Under the pieces are notes generated by a model. That model made no database searches. It saw nothing but the letters and a program-made list of their open reading frames with translations, and was not told the DNA's origin. Positions 37,818 through 46,767 of a stretch of 64,000 bases of DNA are shown here, one piece after another; position 1 is the stretch's first letter; every line of letters begins with the position of its first letter. The stretch covers positions 62,001-126,000 of the forward strand of contig NZ_JHXK01000012.1 of the NCBI RefSeq assembly GCF_000621745.1, written 5' to 3'. This DNA is from Clostridium beijerinckii HUN142 (GTDB lineage Bacteria > Bacillota > Clostridia > Clostridiales > Clostridiaceae). The position numbers and the translations under genes were made by a program.

Positions 37818-38642
37818 TTATTTATTTTGATTATCCTCTTTTTTCAATATAGTTTCGTTAAAACTTCCTACTCTATACCCTTGTAAATCTAATGTTACAT
37901 ATTTAAATCCACATTCTTTTATTTTTTCAGCAATAGTGTCCAAAAGTTTTTCATTAAATAATTTATTTCTATCATTCCTACTTACTTCAACTCTAGCTAA
38001 GTCGCCGTGACATCTTACTCTAACAGCTCTAAATCCTATACTCATCATATATTTTTCTGCATTTTCAATCTTTTCAAAATCTTCTACCTTAAGCTCATTT
38101 CCATAAGGTATCCTTGTTAAAAGACAGGCATAAGGTGGCTTATCCCAAGTGTTAAGCCACAATTCTTTAGAGAACGCTCTTATCTCTGCTTTAGTTAATT
38201 TGCATTCTAATAGCGGGCTTTTTACTTCTAGTTCTTTTAATGCTTTAAGACCTGGTCTATAATCACTTATGTCATCAAAATTTGTCCCATCAATTACACA
38301 ATTATAACCTTGTTCTTCTGCTACATTTAATATCATAGTGAATACAGCTGTTTTACAAAGATAGCACCTATCTTCCGGATTGAATTTAATTGAGTCAATA
38401 ATTGGAGCTTCAATAATTTCATGTTGAACTCCCAATTCCCTTACTAATTCTCTAGCCTCTGCTATTTCCCACTTAGGAATATATGGTGATAAAATCGTTA
38501 CTGCCTTTACATTCTCTCCAAGAGCTTCTTTAGCTACTCTAAGTAAGAATGTGCTATCTACTCCCCCTGAGAATGCTAAAACCACTTTTCCTAATCCTTT
38601 AAGGTATTTCACTAGTTCACTATATTTATCATTATTAATCAT
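37818..38642 (-). CDS. larE: Nickel-pincer cofactor sulfur transferase LarE
   Basis: 274-residue PP-loop protein that adds sulfur to the carboxylated nucleotide made by LarB. The PP-loop is FSGGVDSTFLL (residues 24-34). C173 in PYACLLTRIPYG corresponds to the sulfur-donating Cys of the L. plantarum enzyme. A CxxC pair (C93, C96 in DRCYLCK) is also present. LarE enzymes with three cysteines bind a 4Fe-4S cluster and can turn over without losing their own Cys sulfur, so this one may be of that kind. Between larC and larB. Confidence 0.93.
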   Translation of the reverse strand: MINNDKYSELVKYLKGLGKVVLAFSGGVDSTFLLRVAKEALGENVKAVTILSPYIPKWEIAEARELVRELGVQHEIIEAPIIDSIKFNPEDRCYLCKTAVFTMILNVAEEQGYNCVIDGTNFDDISDYRPGLKALKELEVKSPLLECKLTKAEIRAFSKELWLNTWDKPPYACLLTRIPYGNELKVEDFEKIENAEKYMMSIGFRAVRVRCHGDLARVEVSRNDRNKLFNEKLLDTIAEKIKECGFKYVTLDLQGYRVGSFNETILKKEDNQNK

Positions 38643-38697
38643 CTATCTCTTCCGCCTCTCACCTATACATTTTTATTTTCTTAATTTGATTGTAGAA

Positions 38698-40104
38698 TTA
38701 CTCATTATAGATATTCGAAGTTTGCTTATAAACTTCCCTATACACCTTTTCCATAGTTATGTTATTCTCTTTTGCAATCTTTTTACATTCCTCATATTCT
38801 GGCTTGTATTTAACTAAGTTACCTTTATAATATGACTTCTTGATTGTTACTTCTCCATACTGAGTTTCTACCTTTGAAAACTCCCTATTTAACATTATTT
38901 TTTCAACTCTATATTTTCTTACTCCTATAGAAGTTGTCTCTTCAAAAACTATGTCCAAAATATCTTTTTCTATTTTTTCACTAATTAATACACTTAACTT
39001 TATTCCTGGTCTTCCCTTTTTCATGAATATAGGAGTTTTAAAAACATCCAATGCCCCTGCATCAAAGAGCTTTTCTTCAACATATCCATAAAATTCTGGA
39101 TTCATATCATCTATATTAGTTTCCAATATATACTGTTCTTCTATCTTCTCTAAACTATTGTCTTCTCCTAAGTAAACTCTCAAAACATTAGGTATATCTA
39201 GATCTCTATGTCCAATTCCATATCCAATTTTCTTTATAGAAAAATCTATCTTTGCAGTAAACTCTTTAACATTTTCAGCTAGTATCGCAGCTCCTGTAGG
39301 CGTAGTTGTCTCAAATTGAACTACCCCAACATTTATTGGAATGCCTTTTAATATTTCTACGGTCGCAGGTGCTGGAACTGGCATGAGGCCATGAGCACAT
39401 TTTACGAATCCGCCACCAACTTGAACATGAGACGCCATAATTTTATCAACTTTTAAATAATCTAAGCAAATAGCAGCTCCTACTATATCAACAATTGAAT
39501 CAATCGCACCTACTTCATGAAAGTGTACTTCATATAGTGTTTTGCCATGCACCTTTGCTTCTGCTTCTGCTACTCTCATAAACATATTCAAACTTAAATT
39601 CTTAACTTTTTCACTTAAGTCACTGGAATTTATTATATTCTCTATATCTTTCAAGTTTCTATGATGATGCTCGTGATTTCCTGAATGGCTATGAACATGA
39701 GCTTGTTCGTGATTATGTGAACAATTATGCTCATGACTATGCGAATGATTGTGTTCATGATTATGTGAAGCATCTTCACCATGAGAATGATCATGATGAT
39801 CGTGCTCTTCATCATGTACATGAGGGTGACTGTGATCTTTTATAATATCACTATTAGAATGCTCAAAGTCTTTATACCCAATGTTATCTCCATTATTTAG
39901 TTTATCTTTTAATATAACATCTACTCTAGTTCCTGTTATTCCAAGTTTTTCAGAACTGTTAATTTGTATATCATATTCAGAACTTAAATTAAGCTTTGAA
40001 ATTTCTTTAAATAAATATTCTTTAGGAACTCCTAGATTCAACATCGCTGCCAAATTCATATCTCCACTTATACCGCAAAAACAATCGTAATATAATATTT
40101 TCAT
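38698..40104 (-). CDS. larC: Nickel-pincer cofactor nickel insertase LarC
   Basis: 468-residue LarC, which inserts nickel into the pincer nucleotide in a CTP-dependent reaction. The N-terminus is ILYYDCFCGISGDMNLAAML, and HFHEVGAIDSIVDIVGAA is the family core. Residues 91-148 hold 25 histidines, mostly as HxH repeats, a likely nickel store or chaperone segment. Residues 270-468 are the C-terminal LarC2-like part (NIDDMNPEFYGYV, KKGRPGIKLSVL). In L. plantarum the two halves are joined by a programmed frameshift; here one frame encodes both. First lar gene after nikO. Confidence 0.95.
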   Translation of the reverse strand: MKILYYDCFCGISGDMNLAAMLNLGVPKEYLFKEISKLNLSSEYDIQINSSEKLGITGTRVDVILKDKLNNGDNIGYKDFEHSNSDIIKDHSHPHVHDEEHDHHDHSHGEDASHNHEHNHSHSHEHNCSHNHEQAHVHSHSGNHEHHHRNLKDIENIINSSDLSEKVKNLSLNMFMRVAEAEAKVHGKTLYEVHFHEVGAIDSIVDIVGAAICLDYLKVDKIMASHVQVGGGFVKCAHGLMPVPAPATVEILKGIPINVGVVQFETTTPTGAAILAENVKEFTAKIDFSIKKIGYGIGHRDLDIPNVLRVYLGEDNSLEKIEEQYILETNIDDMNPEFYGYVEEKLFDAGALDVFKTPIFMKKGRPGIKLSVLISEKIEKDILDIVFEETTSIGVRKYRVEKIMLNREFSKVETQYGEVTIKKSYYKGNLVKYKPEYEECKKIAKENNITMEKVYREVYKQTSNIYNE

Positions 40105-40170
40105 TTAGCTCACTCCTTAACTCATTTGTATTAATTTAACAAATCTATTTTTAATTTATATTATTTTTGT

Positions 40171-40896
40171 CTATATAATGTTGTATCTTCTTAAAAACTC
40201 CTCATCTTTTATAATATCTTCATATATGCCATCCTTAGCTATTCTATGCTCATCAGAAAATACAATGGCCCTATTAAATACACCTTCTATGTATTCAAAA
40301 TCATGAGTAGCACAAATTATTGTTTTTCCACTTTTATTTAGAGCAATTAGTAGCTCTCTTAAAAATCTTTTTCCTTTCGGATCTATTCCATTCATTGGCT
40401 CGTCTAGAGTTATCACTTCTGGGTTCATAGCTAAAACACTTGCTATGGCAACCCTCTTCTTTTCTCCACCGCTTAGATTATAAGGATGTTCTTCCTTCAA
40501 CCTATCTATATTAAGTAAATTTAGGCAGTCACTTACCCTTTTATTAATTTCCGACTCTGGTAACCCCATTTGCAAAAGGCCAAAAGCTATTTCCTCAAAT
40601 ACAGTTGAGCAAAAAAGCTGAGTATCTGAATTTTGAAAAACAAATCCAACCTTTTTATGAAATAACTTTAAGTTTTTATTATCTTTTAATAAATCTTCAT
40701 TTATTTCAGTATTATCAAATACATATTTCCCACCGTTTGGAAAAATAATTGCATTTAGCAATTTTAAAAAAGTTGATTTACCACTTCCATTTGGTCCTAT
40801 AATAGCTATAGATTCACCTTCTTCTATATTTACATTAACATTATCAAGAGCTATTTTATTTTTGTATGTGAATGAAATATTCTCTAATTTTATCAT
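40171..40896 (-). CDS. nikO: ECF nickel transporter ATPase
   Basis: 241-residue ABC ATPase of the CbiO/NikO group. Walker A GPNGSGKST, Q-loop VFQNSDTQLF, signature LSGGEKKR and Walker B VITLDEPMNGID are intact. Together with NikQ and NikMN it forms an energy-coupling-factor importer on the membrane. Nickel rather than cobalt is inferred from the adjacent lar genes and absence of cobalamin genes. Confidence 0.93.
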   Translation of the reverse strand: MIKLENISFTYKNKIALDNVNVNIEEGESIAIIGPNGSGKSTFLKLLNAIIFPNGGKYVFDNTEINEDLLKDNKNLKLFHKKVGFVFQNSDTQLFCSTVFEEIAFGLLQMGLPESEINKRVSDCLNLLNIDRLKEEHPYNLSGGEKKRVAIASVLAMNPEVITLDEPMNGIDPKGKRFLRELLIALNKSGKTIICATHDFEYIEGVFNRAIVFSDEHRIAKDGIYEDIIKDEEFLRRYNII

Positions 40897-40987
40897 TAAT
40901 AATTTCTCCTTAATCTGTTTAGTTCGTATGATTAGAAAAATATAAAAATTTCATATGAAATATGATAATATGTTTACTTATGATCTT

Positions 40988-41791
40988 TTAGAATATCCCT
41001 AATTTCAAACACATAAATAAACTAATTAGAAACATATTTACAAATAGATAAATATAATCTACTTTTTTAAAATTCAAGTTAGCCTTCGTAACGTATTCTC
41101 CTACAAAACACCTGCACTCCATAGCCTGAAACATCTCTTCACTCATTTTATATGACTTTATAAACAAATTCCCCATAATCCCTGTAAGTGAAGTATATTT
41201 ATTCTTAGTTATCCCAACTGATCTTAATCTGAGTGCATATAGTAAGTTAATTGAATATTCACCAAGCAGTACAATATATTTTATTGTTATATCCATAATC
41301 CATATGAACATGTCTGGTATAAACAGTAACTTTAGCGACTTACTTATTTCACTCCATTTAGTGCTATGAGATAACAAATTCATTAATAATATAGTTATTA
41401 TTAATTTTTGAAAGATCAATAAGCTATTATATACATTTCCATATAACATAGATGGTATTAATGCTATTAATGTTACTAAAGGAAATGTAAGACTTCTTAA
41501 AAATATTCTTTTTCTTGCTCTCTCTTCCATAAGAAAAAGGTTAATAAAAGCATATATATCTAAAATCAATAAATATATAAGGCTTCTTGATAAAGATATA
41601 CATATTATAATTATTATAGTACTTATAACTTTTAATGTAGGATTTATTGAATAAACTAATTTATCTTGATTTTTGTTTTGTCTAATAATTGATATTATCT
41701 TAATTATCGAGAAAATACTCTTTTGAATATATAGATTTTTTTCTTCCTTCGGGATGTAATCATCTTTTACTGAAAGCCAATCTGGAACCAT
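40988..41791 (-). CDS. nikQ: ECF nickel transporter T-component
   Basis: 267-residue membrane protein with about five helices, CbiQ/NikQ-like. The coupling-helix motif near residue 225 reads EMFQAMECRC-like (usual form AMExRG), which contacts the ATPase. It follows nikMN by 135 bases. An ATG at 41791 is preceded by AAGGAGATTAA, and a 15-codon frame (MKMRVLQARYWRKGD) ends exactly at that ATG. Confidence 0.9.
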   Translation of the reverse strand: MVPDWLSVKDDYIPKEEKNLYIQKSIFSIIKIISIIRQNKNQDKLVYSINPTLKVISTIIIIICISLSRSLIYLLILDIYAFINLFLMEERARKRIFLRSLTFPLVTLIALIPSMLYGNVYNSLLIFQKLIITILLMNLLSHSTKWSEISKSLKLLFIPDMFIWIMDITIKYIVLLGEYSINLLYALRLRSVGITKNKYTSLTGIMGNLFIKSYKMSEEMFQAMECRCFVGEYVTKANLNFKKVDYIYLFVNMFLISLFMCLKLGIF

Positions 41792-41818
41792 TTAATCTCC
41801 TTTTCTCCAATATCTAGC

Positions 41819-41859
41819 CTGTAAAACTCTCATCTTCATTAAATAGTGAGAGATGACAG
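41819..41859 (-). other. Hairpin between nikMN and nikQ
   Basis: Imperfect stem (CTGTcATCTCTCA with TGAGAGT..ACAG on the minus strand) with no T-run, so unlikely to be a terminator. It may be an mRNA processing or pausing element that tunes the ratio of transporter subunits. Confidence 0.35.
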
Positions 41860-41926
41860 TGCACTACTCTAGATAAGTTCAACTAAGCTCCATTAGAAAA
41901 TTAAAAACTTCCTATGAAACTAAACT

Positions 41927-42901
41927 TTACTTTATGTTTCTCTTCAAATTTATCTTTCCTAAAACTTTAAAAATAATTAAAATTATTGTTACTCCAATTA
42001 TAGCTGATAAGATATACCCTAAATACTCCTTAAGAAATCCAAAACTGTAATCTGGAATTGGGGAATTAAATTGAAATCCTTCTTCCATTCCCTTTGGAAC
42101 AAATCCTACAAGATTGCTTATTTCTTCTGCTCCCCATTCTCCCCAAGCAGTTCCTTTTGCTAAAAGTCCTATAGGAGTAGCTAGAATAAGAATTCCTATT
42201 ATAATATATAGGTATTTAATTTTGCTTATCTTTCCTTGATACAAAACCTCTGGTGATGCCTTTTTTATATAACTATAAGCACCCACAGTTATTATCCCCT
42301 CTAAAATTCCAACAATCAATAAATGAGGAATCATCATTGCTGGAATAGATACAGCTAGTCCATAAGGGCTATATAATGGAAGACCTGAAATATCTTTAAA
42401 AAGTAATGGCTGAACGCCGAACTCAATTGCCGCAAATAAAGCTGCAATATTAACAGAAATATAGCCTCCTAAAAAAGCTCCTATATATTCTCCATTATTA
42501 TTTTTAAACAGCCTTTTTATAAGTTTAAATAGATAAAATGCTGTGAATGGCATTATAAATGCCATGTTAAAACAATTCACACCTAAAGCTAAGATACCCC
42601 CATCTCCAAAAAATAGCGCTTGAATTGCAAGGGCTATTGTAACTGCAAAAACTGCTGAGTAAGGTCCAAGCAAAACAGCAATAAGGGCACCACCTATAGC
42701 ATGTCCTGTTGTCCCTCCAGGCAGAGGTACATTAAACATCATAACCAAAAATGAAAAAGCAGCAGCCACGCCAAGAAGAGGCATCTTCTGCCTTGTTATC
42801 TCATTCTTTACTTTCATGCTTGCTCTTTTCCATACAGGCAGCATTACAATCCCAAATGTAGCACAAGTTGAAGGACTTAGATAATTATCAGGTATATGCA
42901 T
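41927..42901 (-). CDS. nikMN: ECF nickel transporter substrate-binding component (NikM-NikN fusion)
   Basis: 324-residue membrane protein beginning MHIPDNYLSPSTCATFG. The N-terminal Met-His is the metal ligand in NikM/CbiM proteins. Residues 1-220 are the NikM core (GGTTGHAIGGALIAVLLGPY, CFNMAFIMPF). Residues about 225-324 match the NikN/PDGLE-like C-terminal part (WGEWGAEEI, IPDYSFGF) with further membrane helices. First gene of the nickel locus. A 48-bp palindrome lies 45 bases upstream. Confidence 0.93.
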   Translation of the reverse strand: MHIPDNYLSPSTCATFGIVMLPVWKRASMKVKNEITRQKMPLLGVAAAFSFLVMMFNVPLPGGTTGHAIGGALIAVLLGPYSAVFAVTIALAIQALFFGDGGILALGVNCFNMAFIMPFTAFYLFKLIKRLFKNNNGEYIGAFLGGYISVNIAALFAAIEFGVQPLLFKDISGLPLYSPYGLAVSIPAMMIPHLLIVGILEGIITVGAYSYIKKASPEVLYQGKISKIKYLYIIIGILILATPIGLLAKGTAWGEWGAEEISNLVGFVPKGMEEGFQFNSPIPDYSFGFLKEYLGYILSAIIGVTIILIIFKVLGKINLKRNIK

Positions 42902-42945
42902 TATGATCTTCCCCCTTATAAATAAAATACTTTTCTTACAACATT

Positions 42946-42993
42946 TTATGGTAAAATTCTAAAGAATATATATTCTTTAGAATTTTACCATAA
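42946..42993. promoter_or_regulatory. 48-bp perfect palindrome upstream of nickel locus
   Basis: Perfectly self-complementary sequence centred at 42969/42970. The left half is TTATGGTAAAATTCTAAAGA followed by ATAT. It starts 45 bases before the nikMN start codon and about 130 bases past the aldo/keto reductase stop, with no T-run on either strand. It is more likely an operator for a metal-responsive regulator, or a hairpin in the nikMN leader, than a terminator. Confidence 0.6.
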
Positions 42994-43125
42994 TGGAATA
43001 TATGTTCTAAAAACTTTGATTCATTGAAATTTTTATTAAATTATTAGATGCCACAAAACAAATAATCTTAAAAATAATGAATTTTACTGTTTAGAAGTTA
43101 TTGTTTCAATTGTAATGTTTTATTT

Positions 43126-44283
43126 CTATGCAAATATTGTTTTAACATTTTTTAATTCTTCACGAATCTTGATTGCTTGAGGGCAATGACTTTCACACTT
43201 ACCACATTCAACACATTTATCTGCCCTTTCTGATGATGCTACTCCATTATATCTTTCCTTAAGTTCTTTTTCTGTTGCTGGAGTAACAAATATATTATAC
43301 TCATTATATACTGTAAAATTCTTAGGAATATTTACACCTGCTGGACATGGCATGCAATACTCACAAGCTGTACAATTAACTTTTATTCTTTCTTTAAATG
43401 CCTTTTTAACATTATCCATTATTTCTAGCTCTTTTTCTGTTAGTGAATTTGGTAAAGCTTCACCTGCCACTCTAATATTTTCAGTAACATTATCCATTAC
43501 ATTCATACCACTTAACACTACAGATACCTCTGGATGATTCCATACCCATCTTAGTGCCCACTCAGCGGGAGATCTCTTAATTTCTGCTTTATTAAATGCA
43601 TCAGTAACTACATCTGGAAGGTTTCTAACTATTTTTCCACCTCTAAGCGGTTCCATGATAACAACTCCAAGACCTCTATCTGCTGCATATTTTAATCCTT
43701 CAGTTCCAGCTTGGAAATCTTCATCTAAATAGTTATATTGGATTTGACAGAATGACCAATCATAATAATCCACTATTTCTTTAAAAACTTCTAGCTTGTC
43801 ATGAAATGAGAATCCTGCATATCTTATTCTTCCATCTTTAATTGCTGAATTTAAAAATTCATCTATTCCTAACTTCTTTAAGTTTTCCCAAGAGCCTTTA
43901 TTTAAAGCATGAACTAAATAGAAATCTATTCTATCTGTTTGCAAGCGCTCTAATTGTTCATTTAAATATTTATCCATATCCTCTCTAGTTTTAATTGCCC
44001 AACTAGGAAGTTTTGTAGCTAAATTGACCTTTTCTCTATATCCATCTTTTAAAGCCCTGCCTACAAATGGTTCACTTTCTCCTCCGCTTCCCATTCCTGT
44101 TCCATGATAAGGGTATGCAGTATCAATATAGTTAACCCCTTCATCAATTGCGTGACGAATCATTTTTGTAGCTTTTTCTTCATCAATTTTAGTAGTATCT
44201 CCATCAATAATAGGTAACCTCATACAACCAAAGCCTAGAACTGAAACCTTTTCATTTATCTTTCCAAGCGCTCTATATAACAA
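43126..44283 (-). CDS. Aldo/keto reductase with C-terminal 4Fe-4S motifs
   Basis: 385-residue oxidoreductase. Residues 1-285 are the aldo/keto reductase barrel, with GFGCMRLPII, the catalytic Tyr in DTAYPYHG, and His in FYLVHAL. Residues 310-385 carry CTACEYCMPCP and a ferredoxin-like CVECGKCESHCP. Such ferredoxin-fused reductases are common in clostridia; the substrate is unknown. Its promoter has the 19-base spacing typical of MerR control, and a MerR regulator is divergent to it. Confidence 0.93.
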   Translation of the reverse strand: MLYRALGKINEKVSVLGFGCMRLPIIDGDTTKIDEEKATKMIRHAIDEGVNYIDTAYPYHGTGMGSGGESEPFVGRALKDGYREKVNLATKLPSWAIKTREDMDKYLNEQLERLQTDRIDFYLVHALNKGSWENLKKLGIDEFLNSAIKDGRIRYAGFSFHDKLEVFKEIVDYYDWSFCQIQYNYLDEDFQAGTEGLKYAADRGLGVVIMEPLRGGKIVRNLPDVVTDAFNKAEIKRSPAEWALRWVWNHPEVSVVLSGMNVMDNVTENIRVAGEALPNSLTEKELEIMDNVKKAFKERIKVNCTACEYCMPCPAGVNIPKNFTVYNEYNIFVTPATEKELKERYNGVASSERADKCVECGKCESHCPQAIKIREELKNVKTIFA

Positions 44284-44334
44284 AATAATTCCTCCTTAAA
44301 ATAGATAATTTATATAATACATTGTTATATATAT

Positions 44335-44365
44335 ATTTTACATCTTATAGTTAACTCTAAGTCAA
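44335..44365 (-). promoter_or_regulatory. MerR-type promoter of aldo/keto reductase
   Basis: TTGACT and TAAAAT on the minus strand separated by exactly 19 bases, the long spacing that MerR activators correct. The spacer holds the dyad CTTAGAGTTAACTATAAG. The 304-base divergent gap otherwise shows only AT-rich sequence and the companion site. Confidence 0.8.
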
Positions 44366-44526
44366 CATATTTTGGGAAAATAAATCCTAAAATGAAAAAG
44401 TAACTTCTTGTTTGCAATGATAAATTCACTGTTCTAAAATTTAAAAGTAACTTTTATTTACAATACCAAATTTATCATTCATAACTTTTATATTAGACAA
44501 CTTTCTGATACAATTTTACAAACGCA

Positions 44527-44557
44527 TATTCTTAGAGTATACTCTAAGTTGTAAAAT
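44527..44557 (+). promoter_or_regulatory. MerR-type promoter/operator of merR-family gene
   Basis: A weak -35 (TATTCT), a 19-base spacer and TAAAAT. The dyad CTTAGAGTATACTCTAAG (44531-44548) is a perfect 18-bp palindrome sharing 15 of 18 positions with the aldo/keto reductase site. Confidence 0.75.
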
Positions 44558-44587
44558 GCATCATATAGCTTAAAGGAGGGTAATATT

Positions 44588-44956
44588 ATGGGATACAGTA
44601 TTGCTGAAGTTTCTGAAAAAACACATTTAACTCCACATACTCTTAGGTATTATGAAAAAGAAGGACTACTTCCATTTGTGGATCGTAGTGAGTCAGGCAA
44701 TAGAGATTTTAAGGAAAAAGATTTAGAATGGCTTGAGCTTATTTGTTGTTTAAAAAATACAGGTATGCCTATAAAGCAAATCAAAGAATACATTCAGTTA
44801 TGTCTTAGGGGTGATAATACCATTGATATTCGTAGAGAAATATTTATAAAACACCGTGAAGAAGTTATTAGCCAAATAGCTGAATTACAAAAGAATCTTG
44901 ATAAAATCAATTACAAAATTAATTTTTATAATTGCGCCTGCAAAAAGACTGTATAA
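44588..44956 (+). CDS. MerR family transcriptional regulator
   Basis: 122-residue regulator. The winged helix starts at residue 2 (YSIAEVSEKTHLTPHTLRYYEKEGLLP), followed by RDFKEKDLEWLELICCLKNTGMPIKQIKEY and a C-terminal dimer coiled coil ending NCACKKTV. The C-x-C end may sense metal or thiol/electrophile stress. It resembles AdhR-type regulators that control aldo/keto reductases or alcohol dehydrogenases. Two matching dyads in 19-base-spaced promoters imply it regulates itself and the divergent reductase. Confidence 0.93.
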   Translation: MGYSIAEVSEKTHLTPHTLRYYEKEGLLPFVDRSESGNRDFKEKDLEWLELICCLKNTGMPIKQIKEYIQLCLRGDNTIDIRREIFIKHREEVISQIAELQKNLDKINYKINFYNCACKKTV

Positions 44957-45006
44957 CTAATATAATACAAAACTTGTATTTATATAATAAATAATAGGTA
45001 AAATTT

Positions 45007-45052
45007 TAGTGGAGAATTATATAATTAATATTAATCATATAATTCTCCACTA
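45007..45052. terminator. Bidirectional terminator
   Basis: Sixteen-bp perfect stem (arm TAGTGGAGAATTATAT), between the convergent merR-family and cyclophilin genes. Confidence 0.85.
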
Positions 45053-45077
45053 AATCATGTATTCTTAAATTATAAAT

Positions 45078-45758
45078 TTACTTTTTATTTGGTTCTTTGT
45101 ATTCCACACCTTTTGTATCAACAGTTATTGATGTAATCACAACATCTTTTTTTGGTGCATCAGCAGAATTAGTTTCTACATTTTGAATTTTATCTACTAT
45201 ATCTAATCCTGAAATTACTTTTCCAAAAGCAGCATATTCTCCATCAAGATTTGGAGCATCTCCTGACATTATAAAAAATTGACTTCCTGCACTATTAGGA
45301 TCTTGTGCTCTTGCCATTGATAGTACTCCTTTTGTATGTTTTAAACTGTTTGCAAAACCATTAGACGTAAATTCACCTTTAATTGAATAACCTGGCCCTC
45401 CAGTTCCATTCCCTTCAGGATCTCCTCCTTGAATCATAAAGCCTTTAATTACTCTATGGAATTTTAAATTATTATAAAAACCTTTGTTTGATAAATATAT
45501 AAAGTTGTTAACAGTATTTGGAGCAATTTCTGGATATAATTCAGCTTGAATTTCTCCAAATCCTTCTACTTTTATAGTAGCTATTGGCAGGTCCTTACTA
45601 TTTCCTGCTGAAGTTGCCTCATTGCTTTCACTTGTTTTAGAGGAATTATCTACTTCCCCTTTTCCATTGCTAGCATTTTTATTTCCGCAACCTACCAATA
45701 AAAATATTCCCATTATGATTGTTATAAAAACAAAACTTTTCTTCTTCGTAATCCTCAT
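45078..45758 (-). CDS. Cyclophilin-type peptidyl-prolyl isomerase lipoprotein
   Basis: 226-residue lipoprotein. The signal peptide ends at LLVGC, so Cys24 would be lipidated and the enzyme anchored outside the membrane. A Ser/Asn/Gly-rich linker (residues about 25-60) leads to a cyclophilin domain with FHRVIKGFMIQGGDPEGNG, GVLSMARAQDPNSAGSQFFI and EYAAFGKVISG. The catalytic Arg lies in FHRVIKGF. Role: folding of exported proteins. I chose the ATG at 45758 because AAGGTGG lies 8 bases upstream; the frame extends to a GTG at 45770. Confidence 0.94.
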   Translation of the reverse strand: MRITKKKSFVFITIIMGIFLLVGCGNKNASNGKGEVDNSSKTSESNEATSAGNSKDLPIATIKVEGFGEIQAELYPEIAPNTVNNFIYLSNKGFYNNLKFHRVIKGFMIQGGDPEGNGTGGPGYSIKGEFTSNGFANSLKHTKGVLSMARAQDPNSAGSQFFIMSGDAPNLDGEYAAFGKVISGLDIVDKIQNVETNSADAPKKDVVITSITVDTKGVEYKEPNKK

Positions 45759-45933
45759 AACTTTTTCCACCTTTTATGTATATTTTAACAGCTTAAGTAT
45801 ATCATAATTCTCTATATTACTTAATATTTTATTATAGAAGTAATATTGCTATATTATTATTTTTTATTCATCATGCAATTTGATTAGTAAAATTGTCCTA
45901 TACACAGTATATGATTTTATTAATAAATACTTT

Positions 45934-46767
45934 TTAATTTTCGTATAGACCCTTTAATAATTTTATCTCCCCTGCATATCCGTCAAGTTCATTTGGTGTC
46001 TCAAGGAAAAATGGTAAATTACATAACATTGGATGATTAATAATATTCTTAATTCCCTCTAATCCAATAGAACCTTCTCCTATTTTTTGATGCCTGTCTT
46101 TATGACTTCCAAATGGATTCATACTATCATTTAAATGTATTGCACATAATTTATCTAAGCCAATTATCTTATCAAATTGTTCTACTATTTCATCTAAATT
46201 ATTAACAATATCGTACCCTGCATCATAAACATGACACGTGTCAAGACAAACACCTACCTTGTGTGATAATTCTACATTATTTAAAATCTCTTTCAATTCA
46301 TCAAACGTACGTCCAATTTCGGTGCCCTTTCCTGCCATTGTTTCAAGCAATACAGTAGTTGTTTGTTCCGGTTTAAGCACTGCGTTTAGCATATCTGAAA
46401 TATATTTAATTCCAATCTCTACGCCTTGCTTAACATGACTTCCTGGATGAAAGTTATAAAGGTTATTAGGAATATACTCCATCCTCTCTAAATCATCCTT
46501 CATTACCTCTACTGCAAACTTTCTTGTGTTCTCATCTGCAGAACAAGCATTTAACGTATATGGCGCATGACCTAATATTTTAGAGAAATTATTTTCTTCT
46601 ACTAACTTTAAAAATCCTTTTATATCTGTTTCATCTATAGCCTTTGCTTTGCTCCCTCTTGGATTTCTAGTAAAAAATTGAAATGTATTTCCGCCTATGC
46701 TAATAGCCTCTTCTCCCATATTCTTAAATCCTTTTGAAGCCGATAAATGGCAACCTATCTTTAACAT
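45934..46767 (-). CDS. nfo: Endonuclease IV (AP endonuclease)
   Basis: 277-residue apurinic/apyrimidinic endonuclease with three-zinc active site. Visible motifs: [10 protein letters not shown] at the start, [62 protein letters not shown] and FLETPNELD, which carry the metal ligands. The ATG at 46767 has an AGGAGG site 6 bases upstream. The longer frame's ATG at 46785 would put that site inside the coding region. Monocistronic. Confidence 0.96.
   Translation of the reverse strand: MLKIGCHLSASKGFKNMGEEAISIGGNTFQFFTRNPRGSKAKAIDETDIKGFLKLVEENNFSKILGHAPYTLNACSADENTRKFAVEVMKDDLERMEYIPNNLYNFHPGSHVKQGVEIGIKYISDMLNAVLKPEQTTTVLLETMAGKGTEIGRTFDELKEILNNVELSHKVGVCLDTCHVYDAGYDIVNNLDEIVEQFDKIIGLDKLCAIHLNDSMNPFGSHKDRHQKIGEGSIGLEGIKNIINHPMLCNLPFFLETPNELDGYAGEIKLLKGLYEN

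Noticed and set aside
42946..42993. Terminator of the aldo/keto reductase gene
   Set aside because: The palindrome is about 130 bases past the stop and has no T-run on the minus strand, so an operator or leader role is more likely.
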